From Paractinoplanes bogorensis (GTDB taxonomy: Bacteria > Actinomycetota > Actinomycetes > Mycobacteriales > Micromonosporaceae), in NCBI RefSeq assembly GCF_018829635.1, contig NZ_JAHKKG010000004.1, positions 1-64,000 of the forward strand: a DNA stretch of 64,000 nucleotides. The letters run 5' to 3'. Both the position numbers and the translations under genes were made by a program. Positions 25,761 through 34,533 of this stretch are shown in pieces. The notes under the pieces were generated by a model. That model ran no database searches. It was given only the letters and a program-made list of their open reading frames with translations, and was not told where the DNA came from. The first letter of the stretch is position 1. Every line of letters starts with the position of its first letter.

Positions 25761-28028
25761 ATGAAATTCACCGACGGGTACTGGCTGAAGCGCAAGGGCC
25801 TGACCGTCCTGCATCCGGCTCAGCTCCGCGATGTGCAGGCCGAGGAGAAGACCCTTTTCGCGTACGCCTCCACGAAGCCGGTCCGCAGTCGATCCGACAC
25901 CCTGGACACGCCTATCGTCACCGTCAAGGTCGAGGCACCGATGCCCGATGTGCTGCGGGTGACGGTCGGGCATTTCCTGGGCGGCGCTCCGACCGGTCCG
26001 AATTTCGCGCTGGCCGCGGAGGAGCACGACGTCCTGGTCGGCGACAGCGAGCTCACGTCGGGGCGGTTGACGGCCCATTTCCGTACGGGCGAGAAGTGGG
26101 GCTTGGATTTCCTGGCCGACGGCCGGCGACTGACCGGAAGCGGCTGGCGCGGCATGGGAATCGTCGACACCGCGGACGGCGAACATTTCGTGCACGAACA
26201 GCTCGACCTCGGCGTCGGTGAGGCCGTCTACGGGCTGGGGGAGCGGTTCGGGCCGCTCGTCAAGAACGGGCAGAGCGTCGACATCTGGAACGAGGACGGC
26301 GGCACCAGCAGCGAGCTGTCCTACAAGAATGTGCCGTTCTATCTGACCAATCGCGGCTACGGCGTTCTCGTCGACCACCCCGGCAAGGTGTCGTTCGAGG
26401 TGGCCAGCGAAATGGTGTCGCGCACCCAGTTCAGTGTGGCCGGGCAGACCCTTTCGTACGTGGTCATCTACGGTCCCACGCCGGCCGACATCCTGCGTAG
26501 GTACACGGCCCTGACCGGTCGCCCGGCGCTGCCCCCGGCCTGGTCGTTCGGGCTCTGGCTGACCACGTCGTTCACCACTCCGTACGACGAGGAAACCGTC
26601 ACCTCGTTCGTCGACGGCATGGCCGAGCGGGATCTGCCGCTGAGCGTGTTCCACTTCGACACGTTCTGGATGCGCGAGTTCCACTGGTGCGATTTCGAAT
26701 GGGACCCGGCCATCTTCCCGGACCCGCCGGGCATGCTGAAGCGCCTGCACGACCGCGGCCTCCGGACCTGCCTGTGGATCAACCCGTACATCGCGCAGCG
26801 CTCGGCCATGTTCGCCGAGGGAATGGCCCACGGCTATCTCGTGCGCAAGGCCAACGGCGACGTCTGGCAATGGGACCGGTGGCAGGCCGGGATGGCGCTG
26901 GTCGACTTCACCAATCCGGACGCCCGGGAATGGTATGCGGCCAAGCTCGCGGCACTCGTCGAGATGGGCGTGGACGCGTTCAAGTCGGACTTCGGCGAAC
27001 GCGTGCCGACCGATGTCGTGTGGCACGACGGGTCCGATCCCGAGCGGATGCACAACTACTACACGCAGCTCTACAACCAGGTCGTCTTCGACGTCTTGAA
27101 AGAGGCGAAAGGCGAGGGCGAGGCCGTTCTGTTCGCGCGTTCGGCCACGGTCGGCGGACAACAGTTTCCGGTGCACTGGGGCGGGGACAACTCGGCCACG
27201 TACGAGTCGATGGCGGAAAGCCTGCGCGGCGGCCTGTCGCTGATGAGCTCGGGATTCGGGTTCTGGAGCCACGACATCGGCGGGTTCGAGGGGCGGCCCG
27301 ACCCGGCCGTGTTCAAGCGGTGGATCGCGTTCGGGCTGCTGTCGTCGCACAGCCGGCTGCACGGCAACCACTCGTACCGGGTGCCGTGGCTGTTCGACGA
27401 CGAATCGGTCGAGGTGCTGCGAACCTTCACACACCTCAAGTACAGCCTGATGCCGTACCTCTACGAAGCCGGTCGCCAGGCCCACGAGCAGGGGCTGCCG
27501 GTGATGCGGCCGATGATGCTGGGCTTCCCGGACGACCCGGCGGTGACCCATCTCGAGCGGCAGTACCTGCTCGGCGGCGACCTGCTCGTCGCGCCCGTGT
27601 TCAGCGAGGGCGGCGAGGTCAGCTACTACGTGCCGGCGGGGCGGTGGACGCGCTACCTGGACGGTCCGGTGACCGAGGACGGTTCGGTGAGCGAGAACGG
27701 TTCGGTGATCGAGGGGCCGGGCTGGGTGCACGAGACGCACGGCTTCGACAGCGTGCCGCTGCTCGTGCGGCCGGGTGCGATCATCCCGGTCGGCTCGGTG
27801 GTCGACCGGCCCGACTACGCCCACGCCGACGGGGTGACGCTCCGCGTTTTCGAGCCGTCTGCGGTTGCCGAGGCCACGACCGTACGGGTGGGGGAAACGG
27901 TTTTTGTGGTTTCGCCCGGCGCGACCCGGGTGGAGCGGACGGGCCCGTCGCTGCCCTGGCGGGTGGAGATCGTGGGTGGCGCGTCGGCCGACATCGAGGC
28001 CGGCACTGCGACGTGGATCGCTTCGTAG
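25761..28028 (+). CDS. yicI: Alpha-xylosidase, GH31 (YicI-like)
   Basis: 755 aa, the usual length of YicI-type enzymes. It starts MKFTDGYWLKRKGLTVLHPAQL, the conserved N-terminal pattern of GH31 alpha-xylosidases. The catalytic nucleophile Asp is in FKSDFGERVP (about residue 410). The acid/base Asp is in HWGGDNSA (about residue 476). The 66-residue spacing equals that of YicI. It has no signal peptide, so it acts in the cytoplasm, removing alpha-linked xylose from imported isoprimeverose-type oligosaccharides. It is the third enzyme-transport gene of the operon, 27 bases before the kinase gene. Confidence 0.93.
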   Translation: MKFTDGYWLKRKGLTVLHPAQLRDVQAEEKTLFAYASTKPVRSRSDTLDTPIVTVKVEAPMPDVLRVTVGHFLGGAPTGPNFALAAEEHDVLVGDSELTSGRLTAHFRTGEKWGLDFLADGRRLTGSGWRGMGIVDTADGEHFVHEQLDLGVGEAVYGLGERFGPLVKNGQSVDIWNEDGGTSSELSYKNVPFYLTNRGYGVLVDHPGKVSFEVASEMVSRTQFSVAGQTLSYVVIYGPTPADILRRYTALTGRPALPPAWSFGLWLTTSFTTPYDEETVTSFVDGMAERDLPLSVFHFDTFWMREFHWCDFEWDPAIFPDPPGMLKRLHDRGLRTCLWINPYIAQRSAMFAEGMAHGYLVRKANGDVWQWDRWQAGMALVDFTNPDAREWYAAKLAALVEMGVDAFKSDFGERVPTDVVWHDGSDPERMHNYYTQLYNQVVFDVLKEAKGEGEAVLFARSATVGGQQFPVHWGGDNSATYESMAESLRGGLSLMSSGFGFWSHDIGGFEGRPDPAVFKRWIAFGLLSSHSRLHGNHSYRVPWLFDDESVEVLRTFTHLKYSLMPYLYEAGRQAHEQGLPVMRPMMLGFPDDPAVTHLERQYLLGGDLLVAPVFSEGGEVSYYVPAGRWTRYLDGPVTEDGSVSENGSVIEGPGWVHETHGFDSVPLLVRPGAIIPVGSVVDRPDYAHADGVTLRVFEPSAVAEATTVRVGETVFVVSPGATRVERTGPSLPWRVEIVGGASADIEAGTATWIAS

Positions 28029-28055
28029 CTCGCTGACCTCGCATACGATCTCCAG

Positions 28056-29072
28056 ATGACCCCGGACCTGGACCTGTTCGTCCCCGGTGTCGTCTATCTC
28101 GACATCATTTTCACCGGTTTGGAGGCCCTGCCCGAGCCCGGCACCGAGGTGTGGGCGTCGGGCATGGGCTCCTGCCCCGGCGGCATCGCCAACCTGGCCG
28201 TGGCCGCCGCCCGCCTCGGCCTGGGCACGGGCCTGGGCACGGCGTTGTGCACGGACGCGTACGGCGACTTCTGCGCCCAGATCCTGTGCGACCAGGAGGG
28301 CATCAACCTCGACGCGTCCCGCCGCATCGACGGGCATTCGCCGGTGACGGTGTCGCTCGCGTACGACCGGGACCGCAGCATGATCACCCATGGTCACCCG
28401 CTGCCGGTCGGGGCCGACGGGCTGGTCGGCGAGCTCCCGACCTGCCGGGCGGCCTCGGTGTCTCTCACCAAAGATCGACTTCCCTGGGTACGCCGGGCCA
28501 AGGAGGCGGGCACGCTGGTGTTCGCCGACGTGGGGTGGGACGCGAGCGCCGAATGGCCGCCCGAGGTCCTCGACATGCTGGAGGACTGCCACGCGTTCCT
28601 GCCCAACTCGGTCGAGGCGATGCAGTACACCCGCTCGGCCACCCCGGCACAGGCCCTGGAGCGCCTGGCCGGACTGGCCCCGGTCGTGGTCGTGACCTGC
28701 GGCGCCGACGGTGTGCTGGCCCACGACGCGCGCACCGGCGAGACCGTGCACGTGCCCGCCGTACCGGTGCCGGCCCTCGACCCGACCGGCGCCGGCGACG
28801 TGTTCACGGCCGGGTTCATCCTCGGCACCCTGCGGGACTGGCCGCTGGCGCAGAGTCTGGCCTTCGCCAACCTGATCGCCGCGTTGTCGGTGCAGCACTT
28901 CGGCGGGTCGCTGTCGGCGCCCGGCTGGGGCGACATCGCCGACTGGCGCCGCTCGTTCCCTGGTTCGGCTGACTATGCGTTTCTCGACGATGTGATCCCC
29001 AGCGGGGAGCAGCGCACGGTCCGTCGCGCGAGTGCGACGATCGCCCGGATGTCGGACGCACATGTCTCGTAG
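28056..29072 (+). CDS. PfkB-family carbohydrate kinase
   Basis: 338 aa. The N-terminal glycine-rich substrate region (MGSCPGGIANLAVAAARLG) and the C-terminal PfkB signature DPTGAGDVFTAGFILG, with catalytic Asp, are intact. The family phosphorylates sugars or nucleosides with ATP. In this operon it probably phosphorylates a sugar released by the neighbouring glycosidases, or the substrate of the GH4 enzyme whose gene overlaps it by 11 bases. The exact substrate cannot be read from the sequence. Confidence 0.88.
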   Translation: MTPDLDLFVPGVVYLDIIFTGLEALPEPGTEVWASGMGSCPGGIANLAVAAARLGLGTGLGTALCTDAYGDFCAQILCDQEGINLDASRRIDGHSPVTVSLAYDRDRSMITHGHPLPVGADGLVGELPTCRAASVSLTKDRLPWVRRAKEAGTLVFADVGWDASAEWPPEVLDMLEDCHAFLPNSVEAMQYTRSATPAQALERLAGLAPVVVVTCGADGVLAHDARTGETVHVPAVPVPALDPTGAGDVFTAGFILGTLRDWPLAQSLAFANLIAALSVQHFGGSLSAPGWGDIADWRRSFPGSADYAFLDDVIPSGEQRTVRRASATIARMSDAHVS

Positions 29073-30372
29073 GCTGGTCATCCTCGGCGGCGGGGGCTTC
29101 CGGGTGCCGCTCGTCTACGGTGCGCTGCTCGGCCCCGACTCGCCGGTCGACGAGGTGGTGCTGCACGACGTCGACGCGGCCCGGCTGACCGCCATCGGCC
29201 GGGTGCTGCGGGCGCAGGCGGCCTCGGTGTTCTACGCGCCCCGCATCTCGGCCACGACCGACCTGACCGAGGCGCTGACCGGGGCGTCCTTCGTGTTCAG
29301 CGCGATCCGGGTGCACGGCCTCGAGGGCCGCGTGATCGACGAGCGGGTGGCGATCGGCGAGGGCCTGCTCGGGCAGGAGACGGTGGGGGCGGGCGGGATC
29401 GCGTACGGGCTGCGCACGGTCCCCGTGGCCCGGGCTGTTGCCCGCCGGATCAGTCTGGTCGCGCCGGACGCGTGGGTCATCAACTTCACGAACCCGGCCG
29501 GCCTGGTCACCGAGGCGATGGCGGCCCACCTCGGCGACCGGGTGATCGGCATCTGCGACTCGCCGTCGGCCCTGGTCCGGCGCGTGCTCCGCGCCGTCGG
29601 GGATCCGCCGTCGGCGACCGTCGAGTACGCCGGGCTGAATCACCTCGGGTGGCTCACCAGGGTTGTCTCCGAGGGGCACGACCTGCTCCCGGGCCTGTTG
29701 TCGGACCCGGCCCGGATCGAGTCGTTCGAGGAGGGCCGGCTGTTCGGGGCGTCACGGTTGCGGGCGCTGGGCGCGGTCCCGAACGAATACCTGCACTACT
29801 ACTACGACGACGTTCCGCCGGCCCCGGCCGAGACGCGCGGCGAGTTCCTGCTGCGCCAGCAACACGACTGCTACACCCAGCTGATGGCGGCCGACGGCGA
29901 TCCGCTGGGCGCGTGGGAGGCCGCACGACGCGACCGCGACGCCACGTACATGGCGTCGGAGGGCCTGGGCGAGCGTGACGCCCTGTCGGTGGAGGGTGGC
30001 GGCTATGAGGCGGTGGCGCTGGCCCTGATGACCGCGATCGCCCGCAACACACCGACGCCGCTGATCCTGAACGTGCGCAACCGGGGGACGCTGTCCGCGC
30101 TGGATGATGAGGCGGTGGTCGAGGTGCCGTGCCAGGTCGATGGCTCGGGCGCACGGCCGCTGCCGTCGTCCGGCTTGTTCCCCGGTGGCGTCGACCTGGT
30201 GCGGCGCATCAAGGCCACCGACCGGGCCGTCCTGGAGGCAGTCGCGAGCGGCTCGAGGGCCGTGGCGGTGCGAGCGATGGCCTCCCACCCGCTGATCGAC
30301 TCGGTGCCGGTCGCGCGGCGCCTGATCACCGGGTATCAGGCCCGGTTGCCGGAACTGAGCTACCTCAGCTGA
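29062..30372 (+). CDS. GH4 family glycosidase (6-phospho-beta-glucosidase-like)
   Basis: 436 aa from the ATG at 29062, inside the end of the kinase gene. The NAD-binding fold opens with VILGGGGFRVPLVYGALL. INFTNPAGLVTEAM, the metal-binding Cys in IGICDSP and the His in AGLNHLGW are all present, so the NAD/Mn-dependent redox mechanism of GH4 should work. Many GH4 enzymes need a 6-phosphosugar substrate. With no phosphotransferase system here, phosphate would have to come from the PfkB kinase, or the enzyme accepts the unphosphorylated sugar. It ends eight bases inside the convergent NACHT gene. Confidence 0.88.
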   Translation: MSRRLVILGGGGFRVPLVYGALLGPDSPVDEVVLHDVDAARLTAIGRVLRAQAASVFYAPRISATTDLTEALTGASFVFSAIRVHGLEGRVIDERVAIGEGLLGQETVGAGGIAYGLRTVPVARAVARRISLVAPDAWVINFTNPAGLVTEAMAAHLGDRVIGICDSPSALVRRVLRAVGDPPSATVEYAGLNHLGWLTRVVSEGHDLLPGLLSDPARIESFEEGRLFGASRLRALGAVPNEYLHYYYDDVPPAPAETRGEFLLRQQHDCYTQLMAADGDPLGAWEAARRDRDATYMASEGLGERDALSVEGGGYEAVALALMTAIARNTPTPLILNVRNRGTLSALDDEAVVEVPCQVDGSGARPLPSSGLFPGGVDLVRRIKATDRAVLEAVASGSRAVAVRAMASHPLIDSVPVARRLITGYQARLPELSYLS

Positions 30373-33300
30373 GGGTGATGCGGCCCTCGGGCGAGTCCCA
30401 GTCGGTGCCGTCCGGAGCGGATCCGGTCACCGATCCGAACGAGACGACGACCGTCCAGGTGCTCACCAAGATCTGGTATCCGGGGCGGACCGGAGTCGGC
30501 AGAACATGCTTGGACCCGGCGATGCGATTGAGGGTCTTGCCCGCACTGTGGCGAGCCATGCCCGATCCGTCGCTGAGGGCATGGACGATGAGAGGACGGG
30601 AGTCGGCCATGGCGGGGAAGAACTCCAGGAGCCCGGGCTCGGCCGCGACGACGGCACTCAGCGCGACCGGATCGAGCGAACTCAGTCCGGCGACCCGGTC
30701 GACCCAGCCGATCAGCAGCCGCAGAAAGTCGAACGACCATTGTCCGGCCATCGAGATCAGCACTTCGGACAGCATGCTCATGGCATCGTTCACGATGGTG
30801 AGCGGTGTCTCGGGCGGCGGATCGACGAGCAGATAGCCGGGCTGGGAGTGTGCCGGCAGCGTCGAGGCGGCGACCAGCCAGCTGGTCATCAGGGCGCCCC
30901 AGTCGTCGCCTTCGAAGAAGTAGAGCAGCTTGTCGCTGATCGCCGCCCCGATGCGCAGGCGCAACTCGCTGTCCCGGTCACCGGTCAACCGGGCGTAGGA
31001 GATGTCGTCGTGCTCGGCGGACAGCCGGGCCAGGTCACCGGCCAAGCGGACGGTCGTACCGGACAACACCAGGGCGCCCAGAACCGCCTGCCATCCGTCC
31101 GTGCCCAGGCCGGCCCGCCAGGTCGTCACGATCGAACGCCATCGGCCGAGGCCACCGAGCTCATCCAGCGAAACCTCATCGTCGGCGGCCGCGAGGAGCA
31201 GCACCAGATTCACCGAATAGGCGGCCAGCTCCCGCAGACGATCCTCGGCGATCGGCCGGTACCTCGGGTAGCGGTGCCGATCGCCCCTCCGGTCGTACTG
31301 GGTCAGGAGCAGCGTCAACGTCTGCCGGATCCGCTCCTGCTCGTCCTCCGGAAGCTTGTGCAGCATGGCCGCCGCGAACTGGACGATCGGCCGCCGGGAG
31401 GCGATCGCCTGATGCGAGAGCAGCGCGAACAGCAGATCGTCGGCCGGTTCCCGCGGGCCGTAGGTTCCGCCGAAGGCGCCGTCCGCGACCACCGCCAGCT
31501 CTCGGACCACGATCGAGGCGACGAGATGTTCGCCGAAGGTCGCGTGCAGGAACTCGTAGCAGCGCCGGGTCTCCATGAGACGCGCCTCGGCCGCGTGGAC
31601 GAAGAAGAACTCGCCGAGGATCCGCTGCCCGGCCGCCTCGGGCGAGGGGTTCGGCTCGTTGCTCAGTCCGGCCAGATCGAGGCCCAGTTCCTGGTCGGTG
31701 ATGTCCTGACGGCCACGGTTGAACATCCCCAGGGCGGCCACCGACAGTCGTCGCACCTGCTCGTCGATCACGTGATCCCGGGACATGCCGACCGGCCGCG
31801 TCCGCTTGTCCACCTCCCGTGCGGCGAAGCTGCGCAACAGATGCCGATAGAGATCGTTCAGGGTCAGCGACATCGTCGCCGCCGGACGGTCGGGCTCGGC
31901 CCAATAGATCGCCAGCATCAGGAGAAGCAGCGGCTGACGGGCCAGATGCTCGTGGGCCAGCGCCTCGGACACCGTCGGGCCGCCGCCGTCGTTCGCCCGG
32001 CGCCACGCATGCAGCCACTGGTCGAGCTGGACGTCGTCGAAGTCGGCGAGCTGGGCGATCAGCGTCGACGACGGAATCTCCACCCGGTCGGCGACGACGG
32101 TGCGGGAGGTGACCACCACGATCACCGGTCGGTCCTGGGCCGCCTCGCTCCGCTGAAAATCGGCGACGTCCTGCAGGTAGCCGGAGCGATCGTGGTCGGT
32201 CGCCTGGAGGAGCTCGTCGAGACCGTCGAGCAGGACCAGCCGTACGGTGCCGGCGCTCGCCCCGGACACCTCGGACCAGCTGGTGATCCGCCCGCCCGTC
32301 ACCAGGTCGAGGGCCTGATCGATCTGGTGGTAGATCCGCGCGTTGGCGCTCACCTGGCGCAGCGACACCCGGACGACGGTGTACGACCCGGTCGGGAGCC
32401 GGGCGGCGAGCACCTTGGTCAGCATCGACTTGCCGCCGCCCGGATGCCCCAGCAGCAGCAACGGCCGGCGCGTGGCGTTCAGCGAGGTGAGGTGGCTGGT
32501 GATCATCAGATCGATGTCATCGTGCCGCGGTCGCCGGGCCCACCACGTCTCGTCGCCCGGGCGCGCGGATCCGTCGGCGACGGCCAGCCGGTAGGACGGG
32601 TTGATGTAACCGTCGGCCACCGTGGGAAAGGTCAGCAGCTCGGACGTCAACCGGGTCACCGGCTCGTCCAGCACCTGCCGGTTGGCCCGGGCGAGCACCT
32701 CGAGCTGCCGCGACGGTGCGGGGTCCGGTGCCGCCATCGCGGCGAGCATCGACTCGACCCGGGACAGGGCCGCGGTGTTGCCGTCCAGCGCCGACTTCAT
32801 GCGGTCGTTCGACACGGTGATGTGAGACCGGGTGGCGGCGTGCTCACCGAGGACGGCCCAGACCATGAAGTCGGGGACCGTGACGGCCATGCGCAGGTAT
32901 CCGGTCTGGTATCGCCCGGTCGCGGCGTCGGCCAGTGGGCCGGCGTCCTCCGGTGGCCGGCCCAGGAAGAGAAGCGTCCGCTCGGCGAGCGTGCGGAGCC
33001 AGCCCCGGATGCCGGGAAGATTTTCCATGAAGCCGCACGCCGCGCCGGGCATCGGCACCTCGGCGGTGAGCAGGGCGGAGACCATCGACTCGTCCTCCGC
33101 CCGGGTGTGGCCGGTGGCCAGCGTCTCCGTCTCGAGTGGAGTGAGCTTCGCCGGGTCGAGGACCTCGAACAGCGACGAGATCACCAGCATGGTGTGCGCG
33201 GTGGCGACCAGTTCGACGCGTTCGTAGCCGCGGAGCGAGGACATGCGGGCCTCGATCCGGTCGAGGCCCTGACGGAGCAGGCCGAACGCCTCGTTCTTCT

Positions 33301-33478
33301 GATCGACCGAACTCCACAGGGTGGTCAGCGCCGACACCGCCGGTCCCGCGGCCAGAGCGACCCCGGCCCCGAGGATCGCGCCGCCGAGCAGCCGGTCCAG
33401 CCGATCGACCAGTGGCCGTTCGTAATGACCCAGCACTTTGAGGGCGCCACTGAAGGTGATCGGAGGCTCACGACCCAT
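30365..33478 (-). CDS. NACHT NTPase with NNH7-like N-terminal domain
   Basis: 1037 aa. Residues 1 to about 300 are helical, with a hydrophobic stretch (GGAILGAGVALAAGPAVSAL) and the segment YERVELVATAHTMLVISSLF. That segment resembles the NNH7 N-terminal domain of actinobacterial NACHT proteins (from memory). The NACHT core has Walker A LLGHPGGGKSML near residue 348 and Walker B VRLVLLDGLDELL near 414, followed by a winged-helix-like part and a long helical C-terminal region of unknown fold. NACHT proteins of this build act as STAND switches, several in phage defence. It is the last gene of a CGNR-GNAT-NACHT run. The C-terminal sensor is unassigned. Confidence 0.85.
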   Translation of the reverse strand: MGREPPITFSGALKVLGHYERPLVDRLDRLLGGAILGAGVALAAGPAVSALTTLWSSVDQKNEAFGLLRQGLDRIEARMSSLRGYERVELVATAHTMLVISSLFEVLDPAKLTPLETETLATGHTRAEDESMVSALLTAEVPMPGAACGFMENLPGIRGWLRTLAERTLLFLGRPPEDAGPLADAATGRYQTGYLRMAVTVPDFMVWAVLGEHAATRSHITVSNDRMKSALDGNTAALSRVESMLAAMAAPDPAPSRQLEVLARANRQVLDEPVTRLTSELLTFPTVADGYINPSYRLAVADGSARPGDETWWARRPRHDDIDLMITSHLTSLNATRRPLLLLGHPGGGKSMLTKVLAARLPTGSYTVVRVSLRQVSANARIYHQIDQALDLVTGGRITSWSEVSGASAGTVRLVLLDGLDELLQATDHDRSGYLQDVADFQRSEAAQDRPVIVVVTSRTVVADRVEIPSSTLIAQLADFDDVQLDQWLHAWRRANDGGGPTVSEALAHEHLARQPLLLLMLAIYWAEPDRPAATMSLTLNDLYRHLLRSFAAREVDKRTRPVGMSRDHVIDEQVRRLSVAALGMFNRGRQDITDQELGLDLAGLSNEPNPSPEAAGQRILGEFFFVHAAEARLMETRRCYEFLHATFGEHLVASIVVRELAVVADGAFGGTYGPREPADDLLFALLSHQAIASRRPIVQFAAAMLHKLPEDEQERIRQTLTLLLTQYDRRGDRHRYPRYRPIAEDRLRELAAYSVNLVLLLAAADDEVSLDELGGLGRWRSIVTTWRAGLGTDGWQAVLGALVLSGTTVRLAGDLARLSAEHDDISYARLTGDRDSELRLRIGAAISDKLLYFFEGDDWGALMTSWLVAASTLPAHSQPGYLLVDPPPETPLTIVNDAMSMLSEVLISMAGQWSFDFLRLLIGWVDRVAGLSSLDPVALSAVVAAEPGLLEFFPAMADSRPLIVHALSDGSGMARHSAGKTLNRIAGSKHVLPTPVRPGYQILVSTWTVVVSFGSVTGSAPDGTDWDSPEGRITLS

Positions 33479-33487
33479 GCGCTCAAG

Positions 33488-33949
33488 CTAGCGGACGTAG
33501 TGCCGCAGCCGTACGGGCTCGCCGCGCGGGCCGGTCCAGTCGGCGGTTGTCGTGTGCGTGTAGCGCCATCCGGTGGCCTCGTAGAAGACGACCGCGGCGG
33601 AGTCTGCCTTGTCCACGACGGTGAGGATCAGCCGGCCTCCGGCCCGCACGCTCACGTGGTCGATCAGCGCGCTGGCGACCCGCGAGCGCCGGGCCGCGGG
33701 CGACACGAACAGGCGGGTGATCTCGCGGCCGTTCTGCACGGCGACGTGCCCGTCGATGACACCGGGTGAGCTTTGGGCGACCCACGCCTGGTCGAGCTGC
33801 GGGGGCTCCAGCCAGGCCCGCGGATCCGACGGCCACTTCATCGGATAGCCGTTCGCCAGACGCACCTCACGCAGCAGTTCCACACACAGGTCGAGGTCCT
33901 CCTCCCGGCGGGTCCGGATGGTCAGGGGCCGGACTGACAGATCGCTCAC
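33488..33949 (-). CDS. GNAT-family acetyltransferase
   Basis: 153 aa from GTG. The GNAT fold shows the acetyl-CoA motif region in RLFVSPAARRSRVASALIDHV and the C-terminal strand-helix KADSAAVVFYEATGWRYTHT. The pyrophosphate loop (RRSRVAS) departs from the usual Q/RxxGxG/A, so activity is likely but substrate use may differ. It ends nine bases before the NACHT gene and begins 28 bases after the CGNR gene, so the three are probably co-transcribed. The substrate is unknown. Confidence 0.82.
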   Translation of the reverse strand: MSDLSVRPLTIRTRREEDLDLCVELLREVRLANGYPMKWPSDPRAWLEPPQLDQAWVAQSSPGVIDGHVAVQNGREITRLFVSPAARRSRVASALIDHVSVRAGGRLILTVVDKADSAAVVFYEATGWRYTHTTTADWTGPRGEPVRLRHYVR

Positions 33950-33977
33950 CCGGACATCATGAACCAGGCGTCACGGA

Positions 33978-34427
33978 TCAGCGCGACTCGGCTCGACGGC
34001 GGCGGAAGGCGGCCGCCCTCGCCCTGTTCTGGCATGTCACGCAGCAGAAGCGGCGCCGGCCGGCCGGGGAGGTGTCCACGTAGACGTCGGCGCACTGGCC
34101 GTCGGTGCACACGCCGATGCGGTCGGGGTGGTGGAGCAGGGCCAGGGCGGCGGCCGCGCGGCGGGCCTGGGCCGGGTCGTCGACCGTCCACGCCGTGGTG
34201 AGGTCGGGGGCCAGCTCGGGTCGTACGGCTGTGACCTGCAACAAGCCGGTCACCAGAGATGCCCTGGTCACCGGGTTGTCGGCGGCGAATATCGGATGCA
34301 GCTCGTCGGCCAGGATGGTGTTCTCGTGGCCGGGGCGGGGGTCGCGGCCGTCGGCGCGGCTGGGCAGCGTGCCCCACGCGTTGACCAGGGTGACCACCTC
34401 GGCCGGCGACATCTCCTCGATCCGCAT
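33978..34427 (-). CDS. CGNR zinc-finger (ABATE domain) regulator
   Basis: 149 aa from the ATG at 34427; the longer frame upstream is not supported. The N-terminal ABATE-type helical domain is followed by a C-terminal zinc knuckle with four cysteines (GVCTDGQCADVYVDTS, then RRFCCVTCQNRARAAAFRRRR). The family name motif CGNR appears here as CQNR. These proteins are predicted DNA-binding regulators. It is divergent from the drug-exporter gene, 106 bases away, and heads the GNAT-NACHT run, so it may control either side. Two CGTAACG copies (34437, 34485) lie in the shared gap. Confidence 0.85.
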   Translation of the reverse strand: MRIEEMSPAEVVTLVNAWGTLPSRADGRDPRPGHENTILADELHPIFAADNPVTRASLVTGLLQVTAVRPELAPDLTTAWTVDDPAQARRAAAALALLHHPDRIGVCTDGQCADVYVDTSPAGRRRFCCVTCQNRARAAAFRRRRAESR

Positions 34428-34533
34428 GGAACCCAGCGTAACGCCATGGTGGCGGTTTACGCGTTGCGGAGTCCGGGAGCCCAACGTAACGTGATGAACG
34501 AACTTAGTGCGTGACGAAGAAGGAAGTGGAATC

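Noticed and set aside
24741-29081. Very long minus-strand open frame (1446 codons)
   Set aside because: It is antisense to the permeases, GH31 and PfkB genes, all of which show clear domains. The antisense product is rich in Arg, His and Gln without any domain, which is the usual shadow at this GC content.
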